This document shows, piece after piece, positions 24,491 through 37,700 of a stretch of 64,000 nucleotides of DNA (position 1 is the first letter of the stretch; each line of letters starts with the position of its first letter). The position numbers and the translations under genes are program-made. Below the pieces are notes generated by a model that was not told the origin of the DNA, searched no databases, and saw only the letters and a list, made by a program, of their open reading frames with translations. Source of the stretch: Bombyx mori (taxonomy: Eukaryota; Arthropoda; Insecta; Lepidoptera; Bombycidae); contig NC_085117.1 of NCBI RefSeq assembly GCF_030269925.1, forward strand, positions 8,184,731-8,248,730, given 5' to 3'.

Positions 24491-25735
24491 TATATAATTA
24501 TTACTTTTAAAACCTTTCTGTGACTAGAACTAAAATAGTAACAACATAACCTATTTTTGTTTTGACAGTCCAATTTTCACTCAAGACTCAGTAAAACAAT
24601 AAAGGCGAAGGAATCGTAATATAGAGTCTAACTTTCGAAGTAAAAAGGTGAAGAGATGTCTGTATGTCGTTGGAAAAGTGAAATGCAGCGTAACGAACTG
24701 AAATTCAGTTTGGAATTAAACTGAATGAAATGTAATGAAGTAAATGAGGTGAAATAAAACAACTTTGAAATTGAAATTGATTATATGAAATAATCTCTTA
24801 GTAAAATGATGAAAGCTCACCAAGAGTTCAATGAATTTTTTGAAAGAACCTGAGAAGCGAATGATTTTAATGATTGATTACAAAAAATACTACGGTTATT
24901 AAGCCAAATAAGACAAACTAATCAGTATAAATAGTTAAAATAGCTTCATACATTAAGGTCTCACTAATTCAAAATGTTTTTCAATAATTTGGCAGTTACT
25001 TGAAATTTGTTTCTTATGTTACTTTTATAGTTTATGTAGTATAAAGCGTTTTTATTTGTATCTCTTAGTAGTTGTGGAGAAAAATTTATTACTTCCTTCA
25101 GCTCTAGAAATACCTTAATAAAATGTTCAAATCAGGTAACGAATTGGTTTAAACCTGTTCTAAAATTCGCTCTTGGGTTGTAAACTTGTAAGTTAGAGCA
25201 GACTTAGAATTTACTCGTCAAATAGCGTCGATCGCAAATGGCGTGATGTTTTTAATAAACTATTTAATGTTACAGAGTGTTGGAAAATAACTTTGAAGAA
25301 AGAGCAACTAAACCTATGCCACTAAACTAAAAGTATGTTCTAAACTACTAAAACTACTAAAGCAATCGAAACTATGTATTTAGATGTTCTTATTCTTTGA
25401 ACTAAATTCAACAACAAGCTAAGTCAAAGACTCTGAGTAGTTTGTGGTCAAAAGACAAAGGTAGGAAAGTACTTTTAAGTAGGTATCGTCTTTATAGGAA
25501 ACATCATACCGACTTAAGATGAATTATCTATGATAAGAATATAGAAAAACAAACTAAAAAGTGTCTATGTCAAATTTGGCGTCTCGTTGTTTCGTTATGG
25601 TCGTGTTTTTACCATTACAATTCGTAAAAATGTTGTTTTTCCAAAGTTAACAAACTGAATTCATGTATTGGCTTATTATTGAGACAAATAGTGAGTTGCG
25701 TTGATCGCAAACGTTTTATTAGCACGACTGACAAG
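24491..25735. other. intergenic region between divergent TMEM223 and Top2
   Basis: 1245 bases between the two start codons. AT-rich, with no CpG-dense block, no recognised repeat and no clear TATA box. It should hold both promoters and the 5' UTRs. Confidence 0.55.
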
Positions 25736-28700
25736 ATGGCTGATATAAAGGTAAATGTGCACACATTTGGCGGCATTTTATTGTTAACGGTCAAGTTATG
25801 TATGTATTCCTTTTTTTAATTTTGTCTTATAAAATTATAGTCTGCAATAAAAAACGGTTTGTACTGTTATCGTATACTCTTTTAAAACCAGACCAACTAA
25901 AATTAAAATAAAATAAAAATTTATTTGCAGCTACTCTGTGAATATACGTATTTTATGAACATTTATTTTAAAATCAAGTTCTTTATAAAAACAATTGTAA
26001 AACTTCCGGAAAATCTTATAATTTTTACGAAATTCCGATACATCCGGTATCTTTCACCTTCTAACATACCTTCACACCTTATGATATCAATTCTTAATTT
26101 GGAAATATCGTAAGATTTCAGCAACTCTGAATGAAATCAACTCCACTGTTCCAATTTTAAGCATGTAACCAATATTAAATGATTTTATTCAAATGCAACT
26201 GTACTTTTATTTTCATGAAAAATACATAAATAATCACAGAATTTTTTGTTAATTTTAATAAGGTTATTTTTAAATAAATACTAGCTCACCCGGCAGGCTT
26301 CGTAGTGCTTCAATCGATAAATAAAAGACCTAAACTTTTGTATATTATATGTATATAAAATAAACTTAAAACAAACAAAAGGAATCCGTCTGAAGGGGGA
26401 CACATCAAAGCAAAAACGAAATTGTTATTTCCTATTTAATTCTGAGCATTTTCGTATTTATCTGCCTTTTAAACCTTCTCTGGACTTCCACAAATAATTT
26501 AAGACCAAAATTAGCCAAATCTGTCCAACCGTTCTTGAGTTTTAGCGAGACTAACGAACAGCAATTCATTTTTATATATATAGATATTTTTTTAAATAAT
26601 GAATATCCATAAATAAAAGGCAAAGACAAAGCAATTAAATAGACTAAACATATTTCTCTGTTTGTTAACTGATTTCTTTTATTTTTTTGCTTAACATATT
26701 ATTTGTATAATTAATATTTTTTTATTAAAATCAAGCTTTGGTATTATGAATTTCAAAAACTTGGAACAAAAAAGTCTTGGAAAAATTCTGTACTTTTCAA
26801 GCATTTTTTTCAACAACACCACTACCAAAGTCATAAAATTTATTGTTAATTTCAAAAAATGGTTCAAATTAATTTCTTTCTGAGTTAATTGTAACAACAT
26901 TCTAAACCAATATTTATAAATTAATAAATCTAGTTAAAAATATTCATTATAAGACAGTTTAATGATTATTATTTTTACAACTGTACCCATAGAAATATAT
27001 CTTTAACCTTTCAGTCAATGTTTAATAAAATGAGCAGCCCAAAGCAGAATGGCACTGGGGAGCCTGCACCCGCTAAAGGTCAGAAGGGTGCCATTGAAAA
27101 GATATACCAGAAGAAATCACAGCTAGAGCACATCCTCCTACGTCCTGACACCTATATTGGTTCAGTGGAAAGAGCCACCGAGACTATGTGGGTTTATGAC
27201 AAGGTGAAGGAGTGTATGATGCAAAAAGAGTTGACTTTTGTGCCAGGTAATAAACATAAAAAAACTATATATTGTTTAGTTTAAAATAAATCTTCAATTA
27301 ATCAGAGAGTAAACTGCATAGATTGCCTCTTTTCCAGGTTTGTACAAAATTTATGACGAAATCTTGGTTAATGCGGCTGACAATAAGCAGAGAGACCCCA
27401 AAATGGATGTCATTAAAATTGACATAAATCAAGAAACAAACACAATATCCGTCTACAATAATGGTTGTGGTATCCCTGTAGTTATGCATAAAGATGAGAA
27501 GATGTATGTGCCGACTATGATCTTTGGGCATTTGTTGACTTCGTCCAATTATAATGATGAAGAGGAAAAAGTCACAGGTGGTAGGAATGGTTATGGTGCA
27601 AAACTCTGTAATATTTTCTCAACTAAATTCACAGTGGAAACTGCTTCAAAGCAGTACAAGAAACACTTTAAACAGACATGGGGTTCCAATATGACTAAGG
27701 CTTCTGAACCTAAGATTAAAGATTCTGGGAAAGACGATGACTTTACTAAAATAGTGTTTAGTCCAGATTTGGCTAAATTTAAAATGGAAAAATTAGAAGA
27801 CGACATTGTGTTACTAATGTCAAGACGAGCATATGACGTAGCAGCCTCATCGCAAGGTGTAAAGGTTTATTTAAATGGTGAAAGACTAAAAATTAATAAA
27901 TTTAAGGACTATGTAGATTTATACATTAAAGGAAAAGACGATGAAAATGGCCAACCATTGAAAGTTGTTTATGAGAAAGTGAGTGACCGCTGGGAGGTCG
28001 CTCTTACAATATCTGACATGGGATTCCAACAAGTTTCTTTTGTTAACTCTATTGCAACCACAAAAGGTGGTAAACATGTTGATACAGTAGCTGACAGTGT
28101 GGTCAAGAATGTTTTAGAAGTACTTAAAAAGAAGAATAAAGGTGGTGTTAATATTAAACCATACCAAGTTAAAACTCACATGTGGTTATTTGTCAACTGC
28201 CTGATTGTAAACCCTACCTTTGATTCACAAACTAAAGAGAACATGACACTCCAAGCTAAAAGCTTTGGGTCAAAATGTAATTTGTCTGAAAAGTTCATCA
28301 CAGCAGTTACCAAATGTGGTTTGGTGGAATCTGTTCTGACTTGGGCGAAATTTAAGGCTCAAGATCAATTAGTTAAGGCATCTGGAAAGAAACAGAGTAA
28401 ATTGAAGGGCATACCGAAATTGGAAGATGCTAATGATGCAGGCACAAAGAATGCACATCTCTGTACATTGATTTTGACTGAGGGAGACTCGGCTAAAACA
28501 TTGGCTGTATCAGGACTCAGTGTTGTAGGTAGAGATCATTACGGAGTGTTTCCATTAAAGGGTAAACCTTTAAATGTGCGAGATGCGTCCCACAAGCAAG
28601 TTCTAGAAAATGTTGAAATCAATAATTTGATTAAAATTCTTGGATTACAGTACAAGAAAAAATATAACTCAGTTGATGATTTGAAAACATTACGTTATGG

Positions 28701-31700
28701 TAAAGTAATGATCATGGCTGATCAGGATCAAGATGGATCGCATATTAAAGGTCTGATTATCAATTTTATACATCATAATTGGCCTGAGCTATTGAAATTG
28801 CCATTTTTAGAAGAATTCATTACACCTATTGTCAAAGCTACAAAAAAAGACAAAGAAATATCTTTCTACTCTTTACCAGAGTTTGAAGAATGGAAAAAAG
28901 AAACAGAAAACCATCACACATATAATATAAAATACTACAAAGGTTTGGGTACCTCCACATCAAAGGAGGCTAAAGAATATTTCCAAAATATGGATAGGCA
29001 CCGAATTCGATTCAAGTATAGTGGTCCAACTGATGATCACCATATTGAACTTGCATTTTCAAAGAAAGGTGCAGATCAACGTAAGGAATGGTTGACTAAT
29101 CACATGGATGAAGTTAAGAGGAGAAAGGAAATAGGACTGTCAGAGAGATACCTGTACACAAAAGAGACGAAAACAGTGACTTATTCTGATTTCGTTAATT
29201 TGGAACTTGTACTATTCTCAAATGGTGACAATGTGAGGTAATATAATATTTATTGATCTTGTATAAAATATTATTACATTACTTATAATCGTTTTTTTTT
29301 TGTTCTATTAACTGCTGCTGGGGTATGCCCTGCAGGGCTTGAAAATAAAAAGTAAAATAGAGAAATACAAAGATATAACTTTTTTCCTAAGCAAAGTACT
29401 ATCTTTATAGCATGGGTAAAGTATATTAATTTAGGTATAATGAAGTATTAGAGGCGATACGGCGTATTGTAAGCCCCTTCTACCAAGGTACCATGTCCAC
29501 ATTTGTTTCAGTTGTTTCATTTCTTAATTTTTCAGATCAATTCCATCAATGATAGATGGCTTGAAGCCGGGTCAACGTAAAGTTATCTTCACTTGTATAA
29601 AACGTAATGACAAGCGTGAAGTGAAAGTGGCACAACTGGCTGGTTCCGTTGCAGAGCATTCGGCTTACCATCACGGTTAGATATCAATATTTTTAATTAA
29701 AATATGTTTTCTTAAAAAAATATTTAAGCCTGAGTGAGAAACTAATGTATTTTTCATTTGAAGTGCACATATCTATCAGTCGTCATCTCAACACACTCCT
29801 TTCTCTCTCATGTCGTCATTCACACACTCCATCCATGTCTTCTTCGGTTGACCTCTAGCCCCTCTTTACGTTTCCATTCATTTCATTTCATTCATTGCCA
29901 TGCCTTACTATTTCTATACATCTCCCAGTCACGTGCATCTCCTCTCTACGCATTGCATGTCCATACCACGCTAACCGTCCGCTCTTTAATTTGTCAATCA
30001 TTTTTCATTGTGGCATAATGTATTAACAAACAAAAATATTTTGTTAAATGATCCACTGATAGGTTCTCAAAGCTGCCTAACATTGGTTTTTCTTGTCGCA
30101 CAGGTGAACAGTCCCTGGCAATGACCATAGTGAACCTGGCTCAGAACTACGTCGGTTCGAACAACATCAATCTGCTGGAGCCGCGCGGACAGTTCGGCAC
30201 GCGGCTCAGCGGCGGCAAGGACTCGGCCAGCCCCCGATACATCTTCACTCTCATGTCCCCGCTCACAAGACTCATATTCCATCCGCACGACGACCCGCTG
30301 CTTGTCGTGAGTACTGCGCGCTCTGTGTGTGTGTGAGAAAGAGAGAGTATTCTTTATTGTACACCAAAAAATAAATAAACAATGTGATGTGATATATTAA
30401 ATACAAAAAAAGTACAATTGGTGGTCTGTGCTAATGTTTTACATGGTGTTACATTTGTATTCAATTATGTATTCATATTAAGATAAGACTCCTTTTAATG
30501 ACTGACTAATTAACAAAAAATTAGTTTAAAAAAAAAACCATTAAGAACGGAGATTGCCCATTCTTGGTTTGGTTTGGTCTTGTGCTACGATCAAATATAT
30601 ATTAAAAATTAAGTTTTTATTTTTAACAATTTCCTCAAAAATATTAAGTTATAACTTAAGTTATAATTTCGGATATAGAAGATTAAAATAATTAGTAATT
30701 TAAAAACTTCTAATCTAGTAGTAGTTCAATTTTCCCAATGGAAAGGCAAAGATATTAATTCATATGGCCTAATCTTTTAAAAAAATTATAATATGGAGTG
30801 AAATGAAATGAAGTTGATTAATTTGAGACATTAATCAATGTCTATGTCTTTTTGTTTTATTTTGAATTGCCGCAATAGTACCACCTTTACTTAACGAATG
30901 GACGTAGTGGCCCTAGCCACACAATACTATGCTAGCTAAATAAGTTTATACTATATACATGTTTTCATGAATAAAATTCTTTATACATATGTTTTTAAAT
31001 ATGTAGGAATTCAGCATAATCAAAAAATATCCACTGCTGTCTTGTACAAAAAATAACCTAATTCTAAAAACTTCATTGGTCTTTTACTAGCAAATCCGCC
31101 GAACTAGAGATTTCATTTTTTTTATAATTGGATAAACACAATTAAACCCTACAAAATGAGGTAAGTAACATGAGGGCACAATGTGAAACCAAATTCCATA
31201 CTACAATGGGCATTCTCCTTTCAATTAGCAAGAAAAAAGTTATAAACAAATTCGTTTGCAGGAAATTTTAACAAAAAGTTGGCAGCATTGGTTGTCTGGT
31301 GTTCTAATCGTAATTATTCTAACCTGATTACTGATTTACTTTTCCAGCATGAATTTGAGGACAACCAGAAGATAGAACCAGTTTACTATCTGCCCATTAT
31401 CCCAATGGTGTTGGTGAACGGAGCTGAAGGTATTGGTACAGGCTGGTCCACTAAAATACCTAATTACAACCCCAGGGATATTGCTGAAAACTTACGGTAA
31501 GCTAATTAAACTTCATAGTTGAAAGTTTAGAACTCTTAAATACAAATTCGCCTATATTATTCTACACACACACAAGTGGTTCTATTATAAAAAGTAACTC
31601 TAAGAATTTAAGTTATTAACTTATAAGTAATATATGCTATATGGTACAAAATGCTTTTCACATTAGGAGGTTGCTGGACGGCGAAGAGCCTAAAGTGATG

Positions 31701-34700
31701 CATCCGTGGTATAAGAACTTCAAGGGCAATGTGGAGGGCTTCGGCGATAAATACGTCATATCCGGTGAGGCGGCCATATTGCCTGGCGACAAAATCGAGA
31801 TCACGGAGCTTCCGGTCGGGACGTGGACCCAGAATTACAAGGAAAATGTCCTCGAACCTATGCTTGGAACAGATAAAGTGAAACCATTAATATCTGAATA
31901 CAGGGTGAGTAACATGAACTATTATTTGATTTTATATTTATTTAATGGTATTATTTATAATATACATCAAATTCAATCATCAAAAGTGGTATAAAACGAT
32001 GTTAGTCTTTTCAACAATTAATGAGCAAGAATTTCCTTTTCAAAAATTTTCGTTTCATTGGGATCCTGGATATATCTATAGTAGTAAGTAGGATAGTAGT
32101 GAATCAGAATAAAACCAAATGTTTTTGATTACAGGAATACAATACTGACACGACAGTTCGGTTTGTCGTGTCACTTTTACCTGGAAAGCTATCTGAAATA
32201 GAGGCTGAGGGCATACACAAGGTGTTCAAACTGCAAACTACCATATCTATGACATGTATGAACGCCTTCGACTATAACTGCTGCCTTAAAAAGTAAGTTA
32301 ATTAATACATGTATCTTATTTTAAAGTTCGAATTGCTTTAAAAATATTTTCAATAATATTCAAATGGTTTGTGGTGGTGATTGTGGTAAAAAATGGAGCA
32401 AAGTTTTAATTTCATTTAACACAACTAGTATTATTTTTGTAGTGTTCATCGTTCATCTCCAATATGCTGTGTCTTTTATAAATAATGTTATGTTTGACAT
32501 GTATATGTTTATGTAGAATAATAAAATGTAATATATATATTATAATAAAACATTATAAGCCAATAAAATGCAAGTCATTCTCCCTTTTGTAATAAAAATT
32601 AAATACAAAAAAAAAACAATCTAATCAGCAATATATGTAAGTCTGTGCCCCGGTTGTTGCGGCCCGCTCCCGACGCATATCGAAGGCACTCTGCATGTTT
32701 CATACTAGACCCCGCACAGTACTAGACAGCTATTAAATCTGTCATACATCTGATAGTGGGATATAGACCATTCCGGCGTTATTATTGACATTACAAAAAT
32801 AAATTTCTCTTTTCGAAACTTGACATTACACTGTCTAGCCCACCTTGTAAACTGCCAATAAATACATTCAAGATTATGATCCACCAAAATATGTTATTAT
32901 CGCTCATGGAGCAGAGGCAAAACCAAGCTACTAATGTCCAAACATAAAGTAGACAATCACTTATCTGCCAAACTAATTCTAAATATTGTACTCATATAAC
33001 AGATACGACAAAGTAGAGGAAATCCTACGTGAGTTTTACGACCTGCGCGTTAAATACTACGTCCGTCGCAAGGATTACCTCGAGGGACAGTTGCAGGCCG
33101 AAGCAGACAAGCTGTCCAATCAGGCTCGGTTTATCCTAGAAAAGTGTGACAAAGGATTAGTCATCGAGAACAAGAAAAGAAAGGCTATGGTTGAAGAACT
33201 CATCAAGAGAGGTATGATTTACCACATACTTCCCCATATGAAAAAATGAATTCTAATATTGTGGATAACCCCCTCTCTTCAACAATATCTCTTCACGCAT
33301 CAGTTAAATTGCTTGCTTATGACTTTAATATTTTATATACATATACATTAAATGTGCAACTCATGTTCAACACACCTCACAGTCTAACTATTGCTGTTCA
33401 GTCCTCTCAAATATTCAGATGTTCCGTGTTAAAAAGTTGTACTACTTTTAACTTTCATAAAGCATTATTAAATGTGTTATCAAATCCATATGTTATAAAT
33501 CCACTTTCTTAAAACCGATTCACTATTGTTGATAATGCCTTCTTGATATACAGGCTACGCTCCCGACCCAATCGCGGACTGGAAGAAGCGAGCCAGCAAG
33601 ATCCAAGGTCTCACCGCGTTAGAGGACGACGACGCTCAGGAATCTGAAGATGAGGAACCGGAACCTGATCCTAAAGGGAAACCCGTTGACCCTGGTCAGT
33701 TAAATAAAGTTTGTAATTAAATAACTATAAATAGTTCTGCTTTATTGTGAATTCTCAACATTTGAACAGCATTTGACGGATTTCATTAGAAAAATTCAAA
33801 TATTTGAATATAATGTAGAATGATCTTATATAGATATAGATATAGATTTATCTCTGAACATATTTTTGAGAGTCAATACCTACGAGCTATATTTTGTGCG
33901 TTAAAAAGTCGTCCATGTTGTCGCAGAAGGCTAGCGCAGATTGGCGACCCCCTGTCGCGTATCAAAGGTGATTAATCACAATCTTTTTGTTGCACAGATA
34001 AAGCATTCCAGCAATTGAAAGAAGTAAAGAAATTTAACTATCTGCTGGGAATGTCGATGTGGATGCTCACTAAAGAGAAGAAAGATGAACTCCTCAAGCA
34101 GAGAGACCAGAAATTGACTGAGCTGACCACATTGAAGTAAGTTTTTCATGTGTTAATTCACACTATAGTGTTAATTGCACTTATTGTTAAACTATATATG
34201 AACGACGCCCGCCATTCAGTGCACTGGGATGGTAAAATACCTTCATTCTAGTACCAACAACAAACTGACGAAACTACCATTCTATCTGGTGAACACAAAA
34301 AGATTTTACTGCAATAAATCAATACCTAGTCAGGTCATAAGTATTGTCACACAGTAAAAACTTTTCTTTTAGAATGGTGGCCACAAAAAAGTTTATTGAA
34401 TTCGAATTTCGAATTGTTCATGAAAATAAAAATGTATACTTTTAGAATTTTACTCATTTTTAAATATGGAGTGGACGCTTAAAGAAGACCGTGTTGCAGT
34501 TATTGCGTTGCATCGTTGCAGTTACGCGCCAATTCAAATTTTTAACATACTGAAAATTTTGAATATAACCAAAACATTCGTTTATCGTACCATCAAACAA
34601 TACAATGAAGACTCTAGTGTAGATGACAGGTCAAGGAGTGGTCGCCCTCGGTCTGTTAGGACTCCAGCAGTGATAAAAGCTGTGAAGGCGCGAATTCAAA

Positions 34701-37700
34701 GAAATCCCAAACGTAAGCAGAAACTGTTGGCCCTTCAGATGGGGTTAAGCAGAACCACGGTGAAAAGGGTGTTAAATGAAGACTTAGGGCCTCGGGCATA
34801 TCGAAGAAAAACATGACATCGTTTGAATGCTCGTCTAATGGACCTGAGACTGAAGAGATGCCGCGCTTTGTTGAAGCGGTACGCGGGAAAAAAATATCGG
34901 GAAATTATTTTTTCGGATGAAAAAAATTTTACCGTAGAAGAGAGCTACAACAAACAAAATGATAAGGTGTACGCACACAGTAGTGAAGAAGCGAGCAACC
35001 GTATTCCGCGTGTCCAACGAGGTCATTTTCCATCCTCGCTTATGGTATGGTTGGGAGTTTCTTATTGGGGCTTAACAGAGGTACATTTTTGTGAGAAAGG
35101 TGTCAAAACGAATGCAGTTGTGTATCAAAATACAGTCCTGACGAACCTTGTGGAACCTGTTTCTCATACCATGTTCAATAGCAGGCACTGGGTATTCCAA
35201 CAAGATTCGGCGCCAGCTCATAGAGCGAAGAGCACACAAGACTGGCTGGCGGCGCGTGAAATCGACTTCATCCGGCACGAAGACTGGCCTTCCTCCAGTC
35301 CAGATTTGAATCCGTTAGATTACAAGATATGGCAACACTTGGAGGAAAAGGCGTGTTCAAAGCCTCATCCCAATTTGGAGTCACTCAAGACATCCTTGAT
35401 TAAGGCAGCCGCCGATATTGACATTGACCTCGTTCGTGCTGCGATAGACGACTGGCCGCGCAGATTGAAGGCCTGTATTCAAAATCACGGAGGTCATTTT
35501 GAATAAACTTTAGTGTCATAAGAATCTATGTTTTGTTAAGTTCATTTTGGTATATGAATGGTTACATAATGAATAAACTTGTTTCAATTATTTTACATTA
35601 AAAATGTGACAAAATTTATGACCTGACTAGGTATAATCATGCCCTGAATCGGAAACCTCAAGTAACTGTCTATTTTCGTAAAGGAAATATTTTACAGTAA
35701 CTTAGGGCTGGTAAACAAAATTCCAATCTACGTTCGCAATGTATTTTGGGCTTCCATTGTTTGTAAGATTTATAGTAATTCGTATAAACACGATAAATTT
35801 AATAAACATTTTAAGGAAAAGATGTAACTTTTGCTTGAAAAAACGTTTTTTGATCAAAAATATTTCTTCACATACAAATTTCAATATAATTGTTTAGAAA
35901 TAAAACGGCACCAATGCTGTGGCGGGAAGATCTAGACGCGTTTTTGATCAAATTAGACGAAGTTGAAGATAAGGAGCGACAGGAGGAACTCAATGTCAAC
36001 AAGAAGACTTCTAAAGCGATGGTAGGTATTTTTATAATTTTATTTATTGTAAATGGTTTAACAGTGTTAATCAAAATGGGTTCATTTACGATTCAAACGC
36101 TCGTATCATTGATTGCTGAATAGCAGCAGTGATAATTGGACAGTCCAAATTGTTGTTGTTATTCTGTTAGGCAGTGAAACATAAAAAAATATTTATTTTT
36201 GTTCATTTTCATGTCTTACCTAGACGGATAGAATGAAGGTAGAGTATTGAATCTTTTAAATAGTTTGAAACTGTAGTCTATGTAGTCCTAAATACTAAAT
36301 ATTCGAAGTAATATAAAAATTACACACACCGGAGATAGATTAACGCCTCCAGCGATGAACGCTTAGAAAACAATAACTTTCCTTATTCATCGTCATATGG
36401 CGGCCTGCAAGGTGCGCGCGTATGAGTCGCAAATATCAGTGGACGATTTCAATAACATTCTAAACAGTAAAAAATAGATTCTTTTTTTTTATTGCTTATA
36501 TGGGTGGACGAGCTCACAGCCCATCTGGTGTTAAGTGGTTACTGAAGTCATAGACATCTACAACGCAAATGCGCCACCCACCTTTAGATATAAGTTCGAA
36601 GGTGTCAGTATAGTTACAACGGCTGCCCCACCCTTCAAACCGACTGCAGAAATAGGCAGGGTGGTGGTATCTACCTGTGCGGGCTCACAAGAGCTCCTAC
36701 CACTAGTACAGAGTAAAATAGTTACGATAACCACAAAGCGATCGTCGTTTCTGTTTATTTATTTCATTCTATTATTTTATTATTCTCATATTTTAATCAT
36801 AACATGTATAGGCTGGTAAGAAGAATCGCAAGTCAATGTTTGATATTATCCCGTCCGAGAATGGTAGAAGAGTTGAGCCGAAGATATCTGATGACCTGAT
36901 CAAGAGGATACAGGCCGCAGAGAAAGCTAAAACCAGGAAAGAGATTAAGAAGGAATATGATCCAGTTAGTAGTATTATTTTGAAATTGCTTACTTATCTT
37001 TTTGGTTTTATTATATTTATGGTTCTAGTTTGGCAGGCAAGCTCATAATTGATCTGATTATAATGGTTTACCGAAGCTGAGTAGAGTGGCCGACCGTGGA
37101 TACGAGGTGGATACCTCAGAGATGTATTTTACAGTAGCCGTCTCACCCTTCAATCGTTTATGGCGCACTTGTGTAAAATATTAGCCTAACTAGACTCTCA
37201 AACCCTGTCGGCTACTGTTGATAACTTAGAAATAAATAAAATATAAAATCACAGCTACATCCATTTGCACGCTATCTGCGTATATCTGTTATAGATATAT
37301 TGAACTACCCACCGCAACAGCAAAGGATTGTGATGTCTGTGTAATTTGACTTATAATTAACTTGCTATCTATTTTACTATCTATTAAATTTTGTTTGCCT
37401 TAGGACATACACATATTGAATGAAATTTAATTAAATGTACATATTGTAAATCCTTTGGAGAAAGAAACATTCTCTGAACCATGATGTAACATGATGTAAT
37501 ATATTTATAATATCATATTTAATTTTACAGGATGACCCTACAGGCATAAGCCCATCAAGCGGAGAGAAAAAACCTAAAGCTCGAGTAAAGAAAGAGAAGC
37601 CAGAGAAAGCTGAGAAACCTGATAAAGTTGACAAAGCTGAAAAAACAGATGGGCTTAAACAAACTAAACTTACTTTTAAAAAGGAACCTAAAAAGGTGAG

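Noticed and set aside
34823..35506. separate intact gene for the mariner catalytic half
   Set aside because: In the same frame as the upstream HTH half and separated only by one TGA; it is the downstream part of one interrupted transposase.
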